A stretch of 64,000 bases of DNA, taken from contig NZ_CP046401.1 of NCBI RefSeq assembly GCF_009762775.1, positions 2,852,001 to 2,916,000 of the forward strand, given 5' to 3'. Shown here in pieces: positions 1-9,747 of this stretch. The position numbers were made by a program, and so were the translations under genes. The notes beneath the pieces were generated by a model, which ran no database searches, had not been told where the DNA came from, and was given only the letters and a program-made list of their open reading frames with translations. The stretch comes from Maribellus comscasis. Its GTDB lineage: Bacteria; Bacteroidota; Bacteroidia; Bacteroidales; Prolixibacteraceae. Numbering within the stretch: position 1 is the stretch's first letter; each line of letters starts with the position of its first letter.

Positions 1-217
1 CCATTCCGTAGGTAAGCAATACCATAAAAAACGCCACATAAGAATACAGATTGGTTACAACGCCATACTCTTCAGGTGTAAAAAGCGAAACATAAAGCGG
101 CATCAGCCACCAGTTCAGAAACCGGCCAACAATGCTACTCATTCCATAAATTACTGTGTCGCCTGCAAGTTTTTTAAATGGATTCAAATCCTTCAAATTT
201 TGAAACAAAGATAGCAT
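1..217 (-). CDS. Polysaccharide flippase (Wzx/MATE-like), N-terminal part only
   Basis: An open frame reads leftwards from an ATG at 217-215 and runs off the window edge, so only about 72 N-terminal residues are visible. The stretch FKKLAGDTVIYGMSSIVGRF followed by a hydrophobic segment ending in LTPEEYG-like residues (here LFTPEEYGVV) is typical of the first two membrane helices of lipopolysaccharide/O-antigen flippases of the polysaccharide-biosynthesis (PST) family. Such proteins move lipid-linked sugar units across the inner membrane. The assignment rests on this short region only. It is divergent from the glutaminyl cyclase gene to its right, with about 75 bases between the two starts. 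Confidence 0.75.
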   Translation of the reverse strand, partial: MLSLFQNLKDLNPFKKLAGDTVIYGMSSIVGRFLNWWLMPLYVSLFTPEEYGVVTNLYSYVAFFMVLLTYGM

Positions 218-292
218 TCATATCTATTGAAAGAAGGAAATTACCCGAACGTTTCCTTTTATATTTTATCTTTGAAAAGATTAAAATAAAAG

Positions 293-1375
293 ATGCAGCA
301 CATGAAAAAATCGGTTTTTCCCTTGGTACTTGTATTTAGTTTGTTTGTAACCTTTTTTTCCTGCTCAAATAAACCAAAACGTTCGCGCAAGCCGGTTAGC
401 ACTATTGTTATTCAGCCGTCAAAAAAAAATTATGTCTTTGGCGAAAAAGTATCCGTTGAAGTAAAAACAAAGGTTAAAAACGGAGAAATAGAAAATATAC
501 AGTTGTTTTATGAAAATCAGTTAATTAAAGAAAGTTCAGAACTTGAATTTACTGTTCCGGGTGTTGAACTAAACGCACTGGGAAACAACAATTTCAAAGT
601 AGTTGCTACAAAAACCGATGGTGTTGATAATTCCCGGGTAAAAAGCATTCCGGTTGTTTCAGATGTTGTTCCGAAAAAATACAGTTACCAGATTATAAAC
701 AACTATCCTCATTTAAAATCTTCGTTTACTGAAGGATTGGAATTTTACAAGGGATTTTTGTATGAAGGTACAGGAAATAACGGAGAATCACATTTAATGA
801 AAATTAATATGCCAAACGGAAATGTGGTTCAAACCTATTCGCTCGATGAAATATATTTTGGTGAAGGAATTACAATTCTCAATAACAAAATTTATCAGCT
901 TACCTACAAAGCGCAAAAAGGTTTTGTATATAATCTTTCCGATTTTGCACTTATCGACAGTTTTCAGTACAGTTCGCGCGAAGGATGGGGTTTAACCAAC
1001 GACGGAACCAACCTGATTATGGGTAACGGAACACACACTTTAACCTGGCTCAGCCCGGAAGATTTTTCTGTGATAAAAATGGTACAGGTTGCCGACAATA
1101 AGGGATTGGTAAATTTTATTAATGAACTGGAATACATCGATGGTAAAATTCTGGCTAATGTCTATACTACTAACCGCATTATTGAAATTGACGCTGAAAC
1201 AGGCAAAGTTATCCGGGAAATAAATTTGGACGGAATTATAAATATGTATACAAATCCATCGGATACACTAGATTATATGAACGGAATTGCTTACGACAAA
1301 GAAAATGACAGGTTATTTGTGACAGGAAAATACTGGCCTCGTCTTTTCGAAATAAAATTGATAGAATCAGAATAG
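293..1375 (+). CDS. Glutaminyl-peptide cyclotransferase (plant-type), lipoprotein
   Basis: Likely converts N-terminal glutamine of exported peptides to pyroglutamate. The 360-residue protein starts with a signal peptide and a lipobox-like FFSC at about residues 21-24, so it should be membrane-anchored on the periplasmic side. After an Ig-like region of about 100 residues, the C-terminal 240 residues look like the five-bladed propeller of the plant/bacterial glutamine cyclotransferases (PF05096 type), with [17 protein letters not shown] near residue 145, WGLTNDG near 233, NELEYIDG near 275 and NGIAYD near 335. An alternative start is the second ATG at 302 (MKKSVF), which gives a more usual signal peptide. 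A Bacteroidota -7 box TATCTTTG lies at 267-274. The 3' end overlaps the convergent ruvB end by 9 bases. Confidence 0.8.
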   Translation: MQHMKKSVFPLVLVFSLFVTFFSCSNKPKRSRKPVSTIVIQPSKKNYVFGEKVSVEVKTKVKNGEIENIQLFYENQLIKESSELEFTVPGVELNALGNNNFKVVATKTDGVDNSRVKSIPVVSDVVPKKYSYQIINNYPHLKSSFTEGLEFYKGFLYEGTGNNGESHLMKINMPNGNVVQTYSLDEIYFGEGITILNNKIYQLTYKAQKGFVYNLSDFALIDSFQYSSREGWGLTNDGTNLIMGNGTHTLTWLSPEDFSVIKMVQVADNKGLVNFINELEYIDGKILANVYTTNRIIEIDAETGKVIREINLDGIINMYTNPSDTLDYMNGIAYDKENDRLFVTGKYWPRLFEIKLIESE

Positions 1376-2389
1376 AGTTGGTGAATCGCCGTACTTTATT
1401 CTTCCCAAATGTTTATATGCCAATTCAGTTGCTTCCCGCCCACGGGGAGTTCTTTTTATAAATCCCTCTTTTATAAGAAAGGGTTCGTACACTTCCTCAA
1501 TGGTTCCGGCATCTTCGCCCACGGCGGTTGCAATGGTAGTAATACCAACAGGGCCACCTTTAAATTTATCAATAATACTATACAAAATACGGTTATCCAT
1601 TTCATCCAAACCATACTCATCGATATTTAAGGCCGATAATGCGTGTTTGGTTATCGACATATCAATTTCACCGGTTCCTTTTACCTGTGCAAAATCACGA
1701 ACTCTTCGTAACAGTGAATTAACAATACGGGGAGTTCCGCGGCTTCGTGAGGCAATTTCTTTTGCAGCATCTTCTGAAATACTAACATTTAAAATTCGGG
1801 CCGAACGTTTTACAATTTCAGTTAAAATCTCTGAATCATAATATTCAAGATGTGAGTTTATCCCAAAACGGGCTCGTAAGGGCGATGTTAACAAACCCGA
1901 CCGTGTTGTGGCTCCAATGAGTGTAAAAGGATTTAATTCCAGCTGAATGGAACGTGCACTTGGTCCTTTATCAATCATTATATCAATCCTGAAATCTTCC
2001 ATTGCAGAATATAAATATTCTTCCACAATAGGAGAAAGGCGATGAATCTCGTCTATAAAAAGTACATCTTTATCTTCGAGGTTGGTAAGTAATCCGGCCA
2101 AATCTCCGGGCTTATCCAATACTGGTCCCGATGTAATTTTAATACCTACACCAAGTTCGTTGGCAATAATATTTGATAATGTAGTTTTTCCCAGTCCCGG
2201 CGGCCCATGTAAAAGCACGTGATCCAAGGATTCATCACGCATTTTGGCTGCTTCCACAAATATTTTGAGGTTTTCAACAATTTTATTTTGTCCACTAAAA
2301 TCATAAAACTGAAGCGGCCGCAATTTTTTGTCCAGCTCTTTCTCACTTTCTGAAAAGTTTCCTCCCCTAATGTCTATATTTTCCTCCAT
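1367..2389 (-). CDS. ruvB: Holliday junction branch migration helicase RuvB
   Basis: ATPase motor of the RuvABC complex that drives branch migration of Holliday junctions during recombination repair. The 340-residue length is normal. The Walker A motif GPPGLGKT is at residues 62-69, the Walker B DEIH at 113-116, the sensor region GATTRSG follows, and the C-terminal winged-helix with TPRGREAT is present. It lies 5 bases downstream of a receiver-domain gene on the same strand, so the two are probably cotranscribed. ruvA and ruvC are not in the window. Confidence 0.97.
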   Translation of the reverse strand: MEENIDIRGGNFSESEKELDKKLRPLQFYDFSGQNKIVENLKIFVEAAKMRDESLDHVLLHGPPGLGKTTLSNIIANELGVGIKITSGPVLDKPGDLAGLLTNLEDKDVLFIDEIHRLSPIVEEYLYSAMEDFRIDIMIDKGPSARSIQLELNPFTLIGATTRSGLLTSPLRARFGINSHLEYYDSEILTEIVKRSARILNVSISEDAAKEIASRSRGTPRIVNSLLRRVRDFAQVKGTGEIDMSITKHALSALNIDEYGLDEMDNRILYSIIDKFKGGPVGITTIATAVGEDAGTIEEVYEPFLIKEGFIKRTPRGREATELAYKHLGRIKYGDSPTLF

Positions 2390-2394
2390 TAATT

Positions 2395-2772
2395 TTACTG
2401 TCGCGGAAAAAATTTGTCAATAACTCCGATTAATTCATCTGACGTAAAGGGTTTCGACAGGTATTCATTCATTCCGGCATTATAACATTTATCCCGGTCG
2501 TTATCCAAAGCATTTGCCGTTAATGCTATAATAGGAATTTGTATGCTAATACCCTCCTCTTTTTCGTATTTTCTAATCGCTTTTGTTATTTCAAATCCAT
2601 CCATTTCAGGTAGCATGATATCCATTAAAATAAGATCGAAATTTCTTTCTTTCATCAATTTTATTGCTTCGCTTCCGTACATTACCGCAGTTACATTATA
2701 ATTATATTTTCGTAAATTAAATGTAACTACTTTTTGATTTAATTGGTTGTCTTCAACAAGAAGGATTTCCAT
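2395..2772 (-). CDS. Stand-alone receiver (CheY-like) response regulator
   Basis: A 125-residue protein made only of a receiver domain: acidic residues E7/D8, phospho-acceptor D51 in [14 protein letters not shown]85 in ALTAN and K107 in LSKPF. There is no output domain, so it should work by protein contact or as a phosphorelay intermediate. It resembles the receiver domains found at the end of hybrid histidine kinases. No kinase gene is adjacent. ruvB follows after 5 bases, which looks like simple cotranscription rather than a functional link. Confidence 0.88.
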   Translation of the reverse strand: MEILLVEDNQLNQKVVTFNLRKYNYNVTAVMYGSEAIKLMKERNFDLILMDIMLPEMDGFEITKAIRKYEKEEGISIQIPIIALTANALDNDRDKCYNAGMNEYLSKPFTSDELIGVIDKFFPRQ

Positions 2773-3201
2773 TTCTCTGTATTTATATTAGAATAAAACA
2801 AATATAAAGATATATGTAATTAATAATATCCTGTTCACACTTGTTAATTTCTATTTTTTAATTTTTGTTCCCGAAACTGTAAACTGGTTTTAATATGTTT
2901 TTAACAACTTGTTGTAAGGTTAAATTGTTATACCACAAGAATATGTTTTTATTTTTTAACAGGTGTTAATTATTGTGGGCTCTGTTTTATACTTGAAATG
3001 AACAGTTAATATTTTGTGAAAAGATTGATGCTAAAAAATAGTTAAATAAAAAGGTCGTTTTGATTAATAGATTGTATAGATAAATTTTGAAACAATACAA
3101 ATATAATTTTAAAAGTTTATTTTTGTTTTTCAAGTTTTTAACGTGTAGTTATTAACATTGCTGATTTTTGTAAATATTTGTGACCAAATATTTTATATTT
3201 T
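2773..3201. other. AT-rich intergenic region, no gene seen
   Basis: About 430 bases between the divergent receiver gene and the DUF4175-like gene. It is very AT-rich and has no reading frame of note. A candidate -7 box for the leftward receiver gene (TATATTTG, read on the minus strand) is at 2799-2806, and one for the rightward gene (TATTTTTG) is at 3118-3125, but neither has a well-spaced -33 element. I looked for DnaA boxes and found no convincing cluster. Confidence 0.5.
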
Positions 3202-6200
3202 ATGACGGAAAATTTTAACATACTTGTTAATAAACTAAATGCTTTTAAACTGCGGTATTACTCTTACCAAATTTTAAAGGGTTTGCTTCTTGTATTGTTT
3301 ATACTACTTATACTCTATGTTGTTTTTTCAATTATTGAATACAATGTTTATTTACCGGTCGAATACAGGAAAATCCTTTTTTATGGATATACCATTTTTG
3401 GTGGATTGTTGATAGTTCAGTTTGTAGGAATACCGCTTTTAAAATTATTACACATATTAAAGCCAATCGATACAAAATCTGCTTCTGTTCTTATTCAGGA
3501 TAATTTTGCTGAAATTAAGGATAAGCTTCTGAATGTTATTGAGTTGGCTTCTATTTCTGATAAGCAATATTCAAACGAAATTGTTTTGGCAAGTATTGAT
3601 CAGAAAATCAATGAGTTAAAAATTTTTGATTTTAATGATGCTGTTCAATTTAAAAAATTACGGTTTATATTGTTGTATTTTGGTGTTAGTATAATTGTTA
3701 CGGCCGGAATATTTTTGGCAAACAGGAATATATTTACAGAATCTACGAACAGAATCATACATTATAATACCCAGTATGTAAAACCCGCTCCCTATACCTT
3801 TCATTTATCGAATACGAGTTTACAAGCAAAAAAGGGAGACGCTTTTACTATTGCTGTTAATTGTAAAGGAGACGAATTACCACAGTTGATATATATTAAT
3901 ATAGAAGGGAATAATTATCTGATGAAAAATATTGCTGCCGGTAGCTTCGAATTTGAGATGGCATCGGTAATAAATCCTGTAACTTTTTATTTTACGGACT
4001 TAAAGTACAGTTCAGAAAGATACAATTTACAACTTCTTCCAAAACCAGGTATTACCAGTTTTAATGTTCAAATTACTCCTCCTTCTTATACATCGTTACA
4101 AAATCAGTCTTTTGATAATATTGGCGATATACAGATTCCTTCCGGTACTAATGTAGAGTGGAATTTTTCCGGTATTGATGTTGATTCACTGTATATGGTT
4201 TTTAATGACTCTTTGAAAGTTGCAGGTAGCCGGCAAAACAATTCGTTTGTTATTGAATCGAAATTTTATAAATCGACAAATTATAGTGTATTAATTAAAA
4301 ATAAAATAACAGAAGCCGAGCTTGCGTTAACCTATTCAATTGATGTAATTCCGGATCTTTTTCCGGAAATAGATGTTGCACAAGTTAAAGATTCTTTTCA
4401 GGTAACACGGTTTTTCTTTAAAGGAATAATTGGAGATGATTATGGTTTTACTGATTTAAAGTTTCACTATAATATTGAAAATACCGATTCCGCTTTTTCT
4501 ATTCCTTTTGTCCGGTCGTTAAACGATCAGGAATTTTATTACAGCTTCGATTTTAGTACTTTAGGAGAGAAGTCGGGTATAGTGTCCTACTATTTTTCTG
4601 TAACTGATAATGATGTCGTAAATAATTATAAAACAACTACTTCGAGTAGTTTTACGTTTCAATATCCCAATACGGAGGAGATTGCTAAAACTGAAAAAGA
4701 ACAATTTCAGAAATTGGAGGATATGCTGAAACAAAGTAAAGAAATGGCTGGTGAAATTAAGGATGATTTGGAAAATCTGCGTTTGAAAAATATGGATACA
4801 AACACTTCGGACTGGGAAAAATCTCAAATGGTAAATGATATTATTTCAAAGCAAAACCGGTTGGAGCAGATGTACGATCAGATAAAAGAAAATAATGAAA
4901 ATTTGAATAATTATCTGAATTCATTTAATAAACAAAGCGACGAGATAATAGAAAAACAAAAACAAATAGAGGAATTGCTTGAAGAAGTTTTTACTGATGA
5001 ACTAAAGGAATTGATGGAGGAGTTTAATAAACTGGCTGAAGAGTTTGATAGCAAGAAACTAAACCAACTTTCGCAGCAAATGGATCTTAGTTTTGAGGAT
5101 CTTCAAAAACAAATGGATCGAAACCTTGAAATGTTGCGGAAGATGAAGATAGAGGAAAAACTACAGAGGGTAATTGAAGATGTAAACCAGATGGCTGGTG
5201 AAGAGCGTCAACTTAGCGATGATGTTTTGGAAGAAAAGAATTATGAAAGAGCGTTTGAAGAAGTTACAAAACACCAGCAAGAGTTTAACCAAATTGAAAA
5301 AGAGGTAAAAGACGCACTTGATTTAAATAATGAATTAACTGAGCCGTTAAATTTTGATGATTTTAGTGAAGAGTTTGAAGATATTAAACAGGGTTTTGAT
5401 GAAAATAAAAACGAACTTAATAAAAGAAATAGAAAAAAGTCAGGAGAAGGTTTAAAGAATACTTCTGATAAGCTTCAGAATATGGCTTTTGGGATGCAAC
5501 AGATGCTTGATCAGAATACCATGCAACAGAACATGGAAAATATTGAAAATTTAAAGCAGATACTTAGTAATTTGATCGTTTTGTCCTTTTCGCAGGAAGA
5601 GGTTTTTGATGGTTTGTCAGGGATTGATGCAAGTGATCCTCGTTTGGTGGAATTAAATCAGGGGCAAAAAAGAATATTTGATCAAAGTAAAATAGTACGG
5701 GATTCATTGTATGCACTTGCCATGAGAACACCACAGATCAACAGTATGGTGAATAATGAATTACTTTCAATGGAATTGAATCTTGAAAAATCAACCAGCC
5801 AGATGGAGGAAGGTTTGTTTCCAAATGCAAAAGTGAACCAGTTGTTTGTTATTACTTCTGTAAATAATTTGGCTTTGATGCTTAATGAGGCTTTGGAAAA
5901 TTTGGAGGAGCAAATGGCTAATGCAATGCCTGGAGATCAACAGAATGAGAATCCGGGACAAGGTAAACCCGGAATGAATATGTTGAAGAATGCTTCCGAA
6001 AATTTAAAGCAACAGTTGGAACGTATGATAGAGCAGATGAAAAACGGAAATAAAGGACAAATGAGCCAGCAGTTAGGTGAATCTTTGATGCAACACGAAA
6101 TGATGCAACAAATGTTACGGGAGCTGATGAACAATGGAAATGTTGGAAGTGGCGCCAAAGATCAACTTCAACAAATAGACCAACTATTAGAGCAAAACAG

Positions 6201-6480
6201 AAAGGAATTAATGAATAAAAATATCAATGCTCAAACTATAGCAAGACAAAATCTTATTACAACACGTTTACTCGAGGCTGAGAAGGCTGAATTGGAAAGA
6301 GAATACGAGGATAAGCGGGAATCGGAAACCGCAGATGATTTCTTTAGTAACCCGGTTAAATTTTTTGAGTATAAAGAAAATGAAAACTATTCAATAGAGT
6401 ATTTGTATAAGAATTCGCATAAACTAAACAATTTCTATAATAGTAAATACAAACAGTATTTAAATAATATAGACAAATAA
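3202..6480 (+). CDS. Large DUF4175-like membrane protein with long coiled coil
   Basis: The function is unknown. The 1092-residue protein begins with two closely spaced membrane helices (about residues 24-46 and 56-78), has a third near 150-170, then a beta-rich extracytoplasmic region with Ig-like appearance up to about 480. From about 490 to 1010 it is almost entirely charged coiled coil with Gln/Met-rich stretches (MQQ, MEQM, NMxQ patterns). This layout matches the DUF4175 / low-complexity membrane proteins known from Alphaproteobacteria and Bacteroidota. Its stop codon is directly followed by the start of the next gene, which implies translational coupling and a possible shared role with the ATPase-type anti-sigma-like protein. 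Confidence 0.72.
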   Translation: MTENFNILVNKLNAFKLRYYSYQILKGLLLVLFILLILYVVFSIIEYNVYLPVEYRKILFYGYTIFGGLLIVQFVGIPLLKLLHILKPIDTKSASVLIQDNFAEIKDKLLNVIELASISDKQYSNEIVLASIDQKINELKIFDFNDAVQFKKLRFILLYFGVSIIVTAGIFLANRNIFTESTNRIIHYNTQYVKPAPYTFHLSNTSLQAKKGDAFTIAVNCKGDELPQLIYINIEGNNYLMKNIAAGSFEFEMASVINPVTFYFTDLKYSSERYNLQLLPKPGITSFNVQITPPSYTSLQNQSFDNIGDIQIPSGTNVEWNFSGIDVDSLYMVFNDSLKVAGSRQNNSFVIESKFYKSTNYSVLIKNKITEAELALTYSIDVIPDLFPEIDVAQVKDSFQVTRFFFKGIIGDDYGFTDLKFHYNIENTDSAFSIPFVRSLNDQEFYYSFDFSTLGEKSGIVSYYFSVTDNDVVNNYKTTTSSSFTFQYPNTEEIAKTEKEQFQKLEDMLKQSKEMAGEIKDDLENLRLKNMDTNTSDWEKSQMVNDIISKQNRLEQMYDQIKENNENLNNYLNSFNKQSDEIIEKQKQIEELLEEVFTDELKELMEEFNKLAEEFDSKKLNQLSQQMDLSFEDLQKQMDRNLEMLRKMKIEEKLQRVIEDVNQMAGEERQLSDDVLEEKNYERAFEEVTKHQQEFNQIEKEVKDALDLNNELTEPLNFDDFSEEFEDIKQGFDENKNELNKRNRKKSGEGLKNTSDKLQNMAFGMQQMLDQNTMQQNMENIENLKQILSNLIVLSFSQEEVFDGLSGIDASDPRLVELNQGQKRIFDQSKIVRDSLYALAMRTPQINSMVNNELLSMELNLEKSTSQMEEGLFPNAKVNQLFVITSVNNLALMLNEALENLEEQMANAMPGDQQNENPGQGKPGMNMLKNASENLKQQLERMIEQMKNGNKGQMSQQLGESLMQHEMMQQMLRELMNNGNVGSGAKDQLQQIDQLLEQNRKELMNKNINAQTIARQNLITTRLLEAEKAELEREYEDKRESETADDFFSNPVKFFEYKENENYSIEYLYKNSHKLNNFYNSKYKQYLNNIDK

Positions 6481-6891
6481 GTGCTAACTGAAACGAACAA
6501 AATATTAGTAATAAAATCAGATAAAGAAGAGCTTTTCAAAGTAGAAAAGTTTATTGAACAAATTTTTGACGAATATAAGCTTAATAAAGCGCTTTATAAC
6601 AGGGTTTTGCTTTGCGTATCTGAGGCTGTGATAAATTCTATTGAACACGGTAATAAAAACGATTCCAGAAAGCCGGTTACAATCACGATGGAATGCGATT
6701 TTAATCACATTTCAGTTAAAGTAAAGGATGAAGGACAAGGTTTTGATTTAAATGAAGTTAAAAATCCAACTATATCAAAGAATTTAAAAAAGGAGTCAGG
6801 TCGGGGTATTCATATTATTAGGTCACTTTCCGATTCTTTGCGCTATAACAGTAAAGGAAATAGTGTTCACTTAAAAATGAAATGTAAGTGA
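6481..6891 (+). CDS. ATP-binding anti-sigma-factor-like protein (RsbW/SpoIIAB type)
   Basis: A 136-residue protein with a single HATPase_c_2 domain. The N box SEAVINSIEHGN is near residues 46-57, the G1 box DEGQGFD near 82-88, and the glycine-rich GRGIHII near 107. Proteins of this kind are serine kinases that bind sigma factors or anti-anti-sigma proteins; here no partner (STAS protein or sigma factor) is nearby. It starts with GTG immediately after the TAA of the preceding gene and its stop overlaps the GTG of ybeY, so it belongs to the plus-strand run. No other start fits this spacing. Confidence 0.85.
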   Translation: MLTETNKILVIKSDKEELFKVEKFIEQIFDEYKLNKALYNRVLLCVSEAVINSIEHGNKNDSRKPVTITMECDFNHISVKVKDEGQGFDLNEVKNPTISKNLKKESGRGIHIIRSLSDSLRYNSKGNSVHLKMKCK

Positions 6892-7325
6892 GTAGTATTC
6901 AGTTTTTTTTCGAGGATATTCATCCGCTAAAGCTAAGAAAAAATCAATTAACAGGATATGTTAATTCACTTATATTAAGTGAATTGAAGAGTGTTGGAGA
7001 TATTTCGCTTATTTTTTGTTCCGATAACTATTTATTAGAGGTTAATAAAAAATATTTAAATCACGACTATTATACAGACATTGTAACATTTGATTATGTA
7101 GAAGATTCTGTAATTTCGGGCGATTTATTTATTAGTTTGGATCGTGTAAGAGAAAACGCTGAAACTTTTCAAAGTAAATTTGTTGTAGAATTGTACAGAG
7201 TTGTTTTTCACGGTGTTTTGCATTTAGTTGGTTATAATGATAAAACCGAGGCTGAACAGTTTGAAATGAGACAAAAGGAAAATTATTATTTAAGTGAGGT
7301 TGATTTTAGTGGGATAGAGTTATGA
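6888..7325 (+). CDS. ybeY: Endoribonuclease YbeY
   Basis: Metal-dependent single-strand endoribonuclease that takes part in 16S rRNA 3'-end maturation and 70S quality control. The 145-residue length is normal. The metal-binding motif is HGVLHLVGYND near residues 110-120: two histidines are present while the third ligand, usually His, is Asp, a form I recall as common in Bacteroidota. The GTG start overlaps the stop of the preceding gene (GTGA) and the stop overlaps the mnmG start (ATGA), so expression is coupled on both sides. Confidence 0.93.
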   Translation: MSSIQFFFEDIHPLKLRKNQLTGYVNSLILSELKSVGDISLIFCSDNYLLEVNKKYLNHDYYTDIVTFDYVEDSVISGDLFISLDRVRENAETFQSKFVVELYRVVFHGVLHLVGYNDKTEAEQFEMRQKENYYLSEVDFSGIEL

Positions 7326-9202
7326 TACCAGAATATGATGTAATAGTTGTTGGAGGAGGACATGCTGGTTGTGAGGCAGCAGCAGCGGCAGCAAATCTTG
7401 GTTCAAAAACATTGTTGATAACAATGGACATGACCAAGTATGGTCAAATGTCGTGTAATCCCGCGATGGGAGGAATAGCAAAAGGGCAAATTGTTCGCGA
7501 AATAGATGCTTTAGGCGGTTATTCCGGGATAATTGCTGATAAGTCAACCATACAATTCAGGATGTTAAATCAATCAAAAGGTCCGGCAATGTGGAGTCCC
7601 CGCTCTCAAAACGATAGGTTTAGGTTTGCTGAGTTGTGGCGTGAAACGCTGGAGTCAGTTAAAAATCTAGATTTGTGGCAGGACGCAGTTGTTGGACTAT
7701 TAATTAATAACAAAGTTGTTGAAGGAGTTGTAACTAAAATAGGTATTAAATTTACCGCAAAAACTGTTATACTTACTAACGGTACTTTTCTTAACGGTTT
7801 AATGCATATTGGTTCTGCTCAGATGAAAGGAGGGAGAATTGGTGAAGCAGCTTCTTATAATATTTCTGAACAACTTTTTGATGTAGGGTTTAAAACCGGG
7901 CGGTTAAAGACGGGTACGCCTGTGCGTATCGACGGAAGGACAATTGACTTTTCAAATTTGATTGAACAGAAGGGAGACACAAGTCATTATAAATTTTCTT
8001 ATTTACCTGGTACAGAGTCGTCATTGATTCAACGATCCTGTTGGATTACCTACACAAATCCGGTGGTGCATAGTGAGTTGGAGTTAGGCTTTGAGTTTTC
8101 ACCAATGTTTGATGGCACAATACAAGGAGCAGGTCCAAGGTATTGTCCAAGCATAGAATCAAAGCTTGTAACTTTTTCTGAAAAAGAAAGACATCAGCTT
8201 TTTTTGGAACCTGAAGGAGAACGAACAATAGAATATTATTTAAATGGTTTTTCGTCGTCCTTACCTTGGGAAGTTCAGTATAGAGCGTTGCGCAAAATTC
8301 CCGGATTAGAAAAAGCGAAAATCTTTCGCCCTGGTTATGCTATCGAATACGATTATTTCGAACCTACACAATTGCATCATACACTTGAGACCAAATTGGT
8401 GGAAAATTTGTTTTTTGCTGGTCAGATAAATGGAACAACCGGTTATGAGGAGGCAGGTGCTCAGGGAATCATTGCCGGTATAAATGCTCATTTAAAATCC
8501 CAACAAAAAGGAGAAGAATTTATTCTCAAACGAAATGAAGCATATATTGGTGTTCTTATCGATGATTTAGTTACAAAAGGGGTGGACGAGCCCTACAGGA
8601 TGTTTACCAGTCGCGCAGAATTTAGAATTTTGCTTCGTCAGGATAACGCCGACATTCGGTTAACCGAAAAATCATATAAATTGGGATTAGCTTCTCTGGA
8701 TCGCAAGAATTTGTTGGATCAAAAATTGAGCATAATTTCAAAAATAATTGACTACACTAAACAATTTAGTGTTAAGCCTATGTTTGTAAATCAGCTACTT
8801 AAGAATAAAAATACTACAGAATTAAAACAAGGAGTAAAATTAATTGACATAATTTTACGTCCTCAGATTTCAATATTTGATTTAATTGAGTACATAAGCC
8901 CGTTTAAAGAGTTTCTCAAAAGGGTTCCGGAGGATAGAAAACATGAAATTATAGAAGCAGCGGAAATAGCAATTAAGTATGAAGGTTACATCAACAGGGA
9001 AAAGTTGCTTGCCGAAAAATTAGATAAATTTGAGAACATAAATATTGAAAATAAATTTAATTATAGTAAATTAAAATCTATCTCAACTGAAGGTAGACAA
9101 AAATTAGAAAAAATTAATCCAAAGACTATTGGTCAGGCAAAACGTATTTCGGGAGTTTCTCCTGCTGATATAAATGTTTTACTTATTATGCTTGGTCGTT
9201 AA
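7322..9202 (+). CDS. mnmG: tRNA uridine-5-carboxymethylaminomethyl modification enzyme MnmG
   Basis: FAD-dependent partner of MnmE that places the carboxymethylaminomethyl group on U34 of certain tRNAs. The 626-residue length is typical. The FAD-binding GGGHAG is at residues 11-16, followed by CNPAMGGIAKG, the family signatures GRLKTGTPVRIDG, YCPSIESK, and GTTGYEEAGAQG, and the C-terminal ISTEGRQKLEKINPKTIGQA region. It overlaps ybeY by 4 bases. mnmG is often found near the replication origin, which agrees with the parS site directly after it. Confidence 0.97.
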   Translation: MIPEYDVIVVGGGHAGCEAAAAAANLGSKTLLITMDMTKYGQMSCNPAMGGIAKGQIVREIDALGGYSGIIADKSTIQFRMLNQSKGPAMWSPRSQNDRFRFAELWRETLESVKNLDLWQDAVVGLLINNKVVEGVVTKIGIKFTAKTVILTNGTFLNGLMHIGSAQMKGGRIGEAASYNISEQLFDVGFKTGRLKTGTPVRIDGRTIDFSNLIEQKGDTSHYKFSYLPGTESSLIQRSCWITYTNPVVHSELELGFEFSPMFDGTIQGAGPRYCPSIESKLVTFSEKERHQLFLEPEGERTIEYYLNGFSSSLPWEVQYRALRKIPGLEKAKIFRPGYAIEYDYFEPTQLHHTLETKLVENLFFAGQINGTTGYEEAGAQGIIAGINAHLKSQQKGEEFILKRNEAYIGVLIDDLVTKGVDEPYRMFTSRAEFRILLRQDNADIRLTEKSYKLGLASLDRKNLLDQKLSIISKIIDYTKQFSVKPMFVNQLLKNKNTTELKQGVKLIDIILRPQISIFDLIEYISPFKEFLKRVPEDRKHEIIEAAEIAIKYEGYINREKLLAEKLDKFENINIENKFNYSKLKSISTEGRQKLEKINPKTIGQAKRISGVSPADINVLLIMLGR

Positions 9203-9203
9203 A

Positions 9204-9219
9204 TGTTCCACGTGAAACA
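9204..9219. promoter_or_regulatory. parS centromere-like site (perfect consensus match)
   Basis: The 16-base palindrome TGTTCCACGTGAAACA lies in the 26-base gap between mnmG and apt. It agrees at every fixed position with the bacterial chromosomal parS consensus TGTTNCACGTGNAACA bound by ParB/Spo0J. Being outside coding sequence and perfect, it is unlikely to be a chance match. Confidence 0.85.
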
Positions 9220-9228
9220 AAAATCAAA

Positions 9229-9747
9229 ATGAACCTTAAAAAAGAAATTCGAGAGATTCCAGATTTTCCAAAAGAGGGAATTAGTTTTAAAGATATTACA
9301 ACACTTTTGAAAAATAAGGAAGCGTTTAATATGGTTGTTGATTCGATAGTAGATGAATTTAAAGATAAAAGTATAACCAAGGTTGTAGGTTTGGAATCAA
9401 GAGGTTTTATTTTTGGTGGCGCTATCGCTAGTAAATTGAATGCTGGTTTTGTTCCTATTCGGAAAAAAGGTAAACTTCCTGCAAAAGTTTTAACTGAAAC
9501 TTATGAGTTGGAATATGGTGAAGACAGCGTGGAAATACATGAAGATGCTTTAGGGGAGCAAGATGTTATTTTGATTCATGATGATTTGCTTGCAACAGGC
9601 GGGACGGCGTATGCTGCTTTAAGTCTTGCGAAAAAGGTTGGAGTTAAAAGAACTTATTTTAGTTTTGTTTGTGATTTGGAATTTATAGACACTCCAAAGA
9701 AAAAGGAAATAAGAAGTTTTGATCCGCAGATTTTGATTAAGTATTGA
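9229..9747 (+). CDS. apt: Adenine phosphoribosyltransferase
   Basis: Purine salvage enzyme making AMP from adenine and PRPP in the cytoplasm. The 172-residue protein has the PRPP-binding loop HDDLLATGGT at 117-126 (family usually VDDLLATGGT), GLESRGFIFG at 54-63 and the flexible loop region RKKGKLPA at 78-85. Start at ATG 9229, 10 bases after the parS site. The stop overlaps the TTG start of uvrC. Confidence 0.95.
   Translation: MNLKKEIREIPDFPKEGISFKDITTLLKNKEAFNMVVDSIVDEFKDKSITKVVGLESRGFIFGGAIASKLNAGFVPIRKKGKLPAKVLTETYELEYGEDSVEIHEDALGEQDVILIHDDLLATGGTAYAALSLAKKVGVKRTYFSFVCDLEFIDTPKKKEIRSFDPQILIKY

Noticed and set aside
2773..3201. AT-rich gap considered as a possible replication origin because of nearby parS sites
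   Set aside because: No cluster of DnaA boxes and no dnaA or dnaN gene; nothing beyond AT richness supports it.
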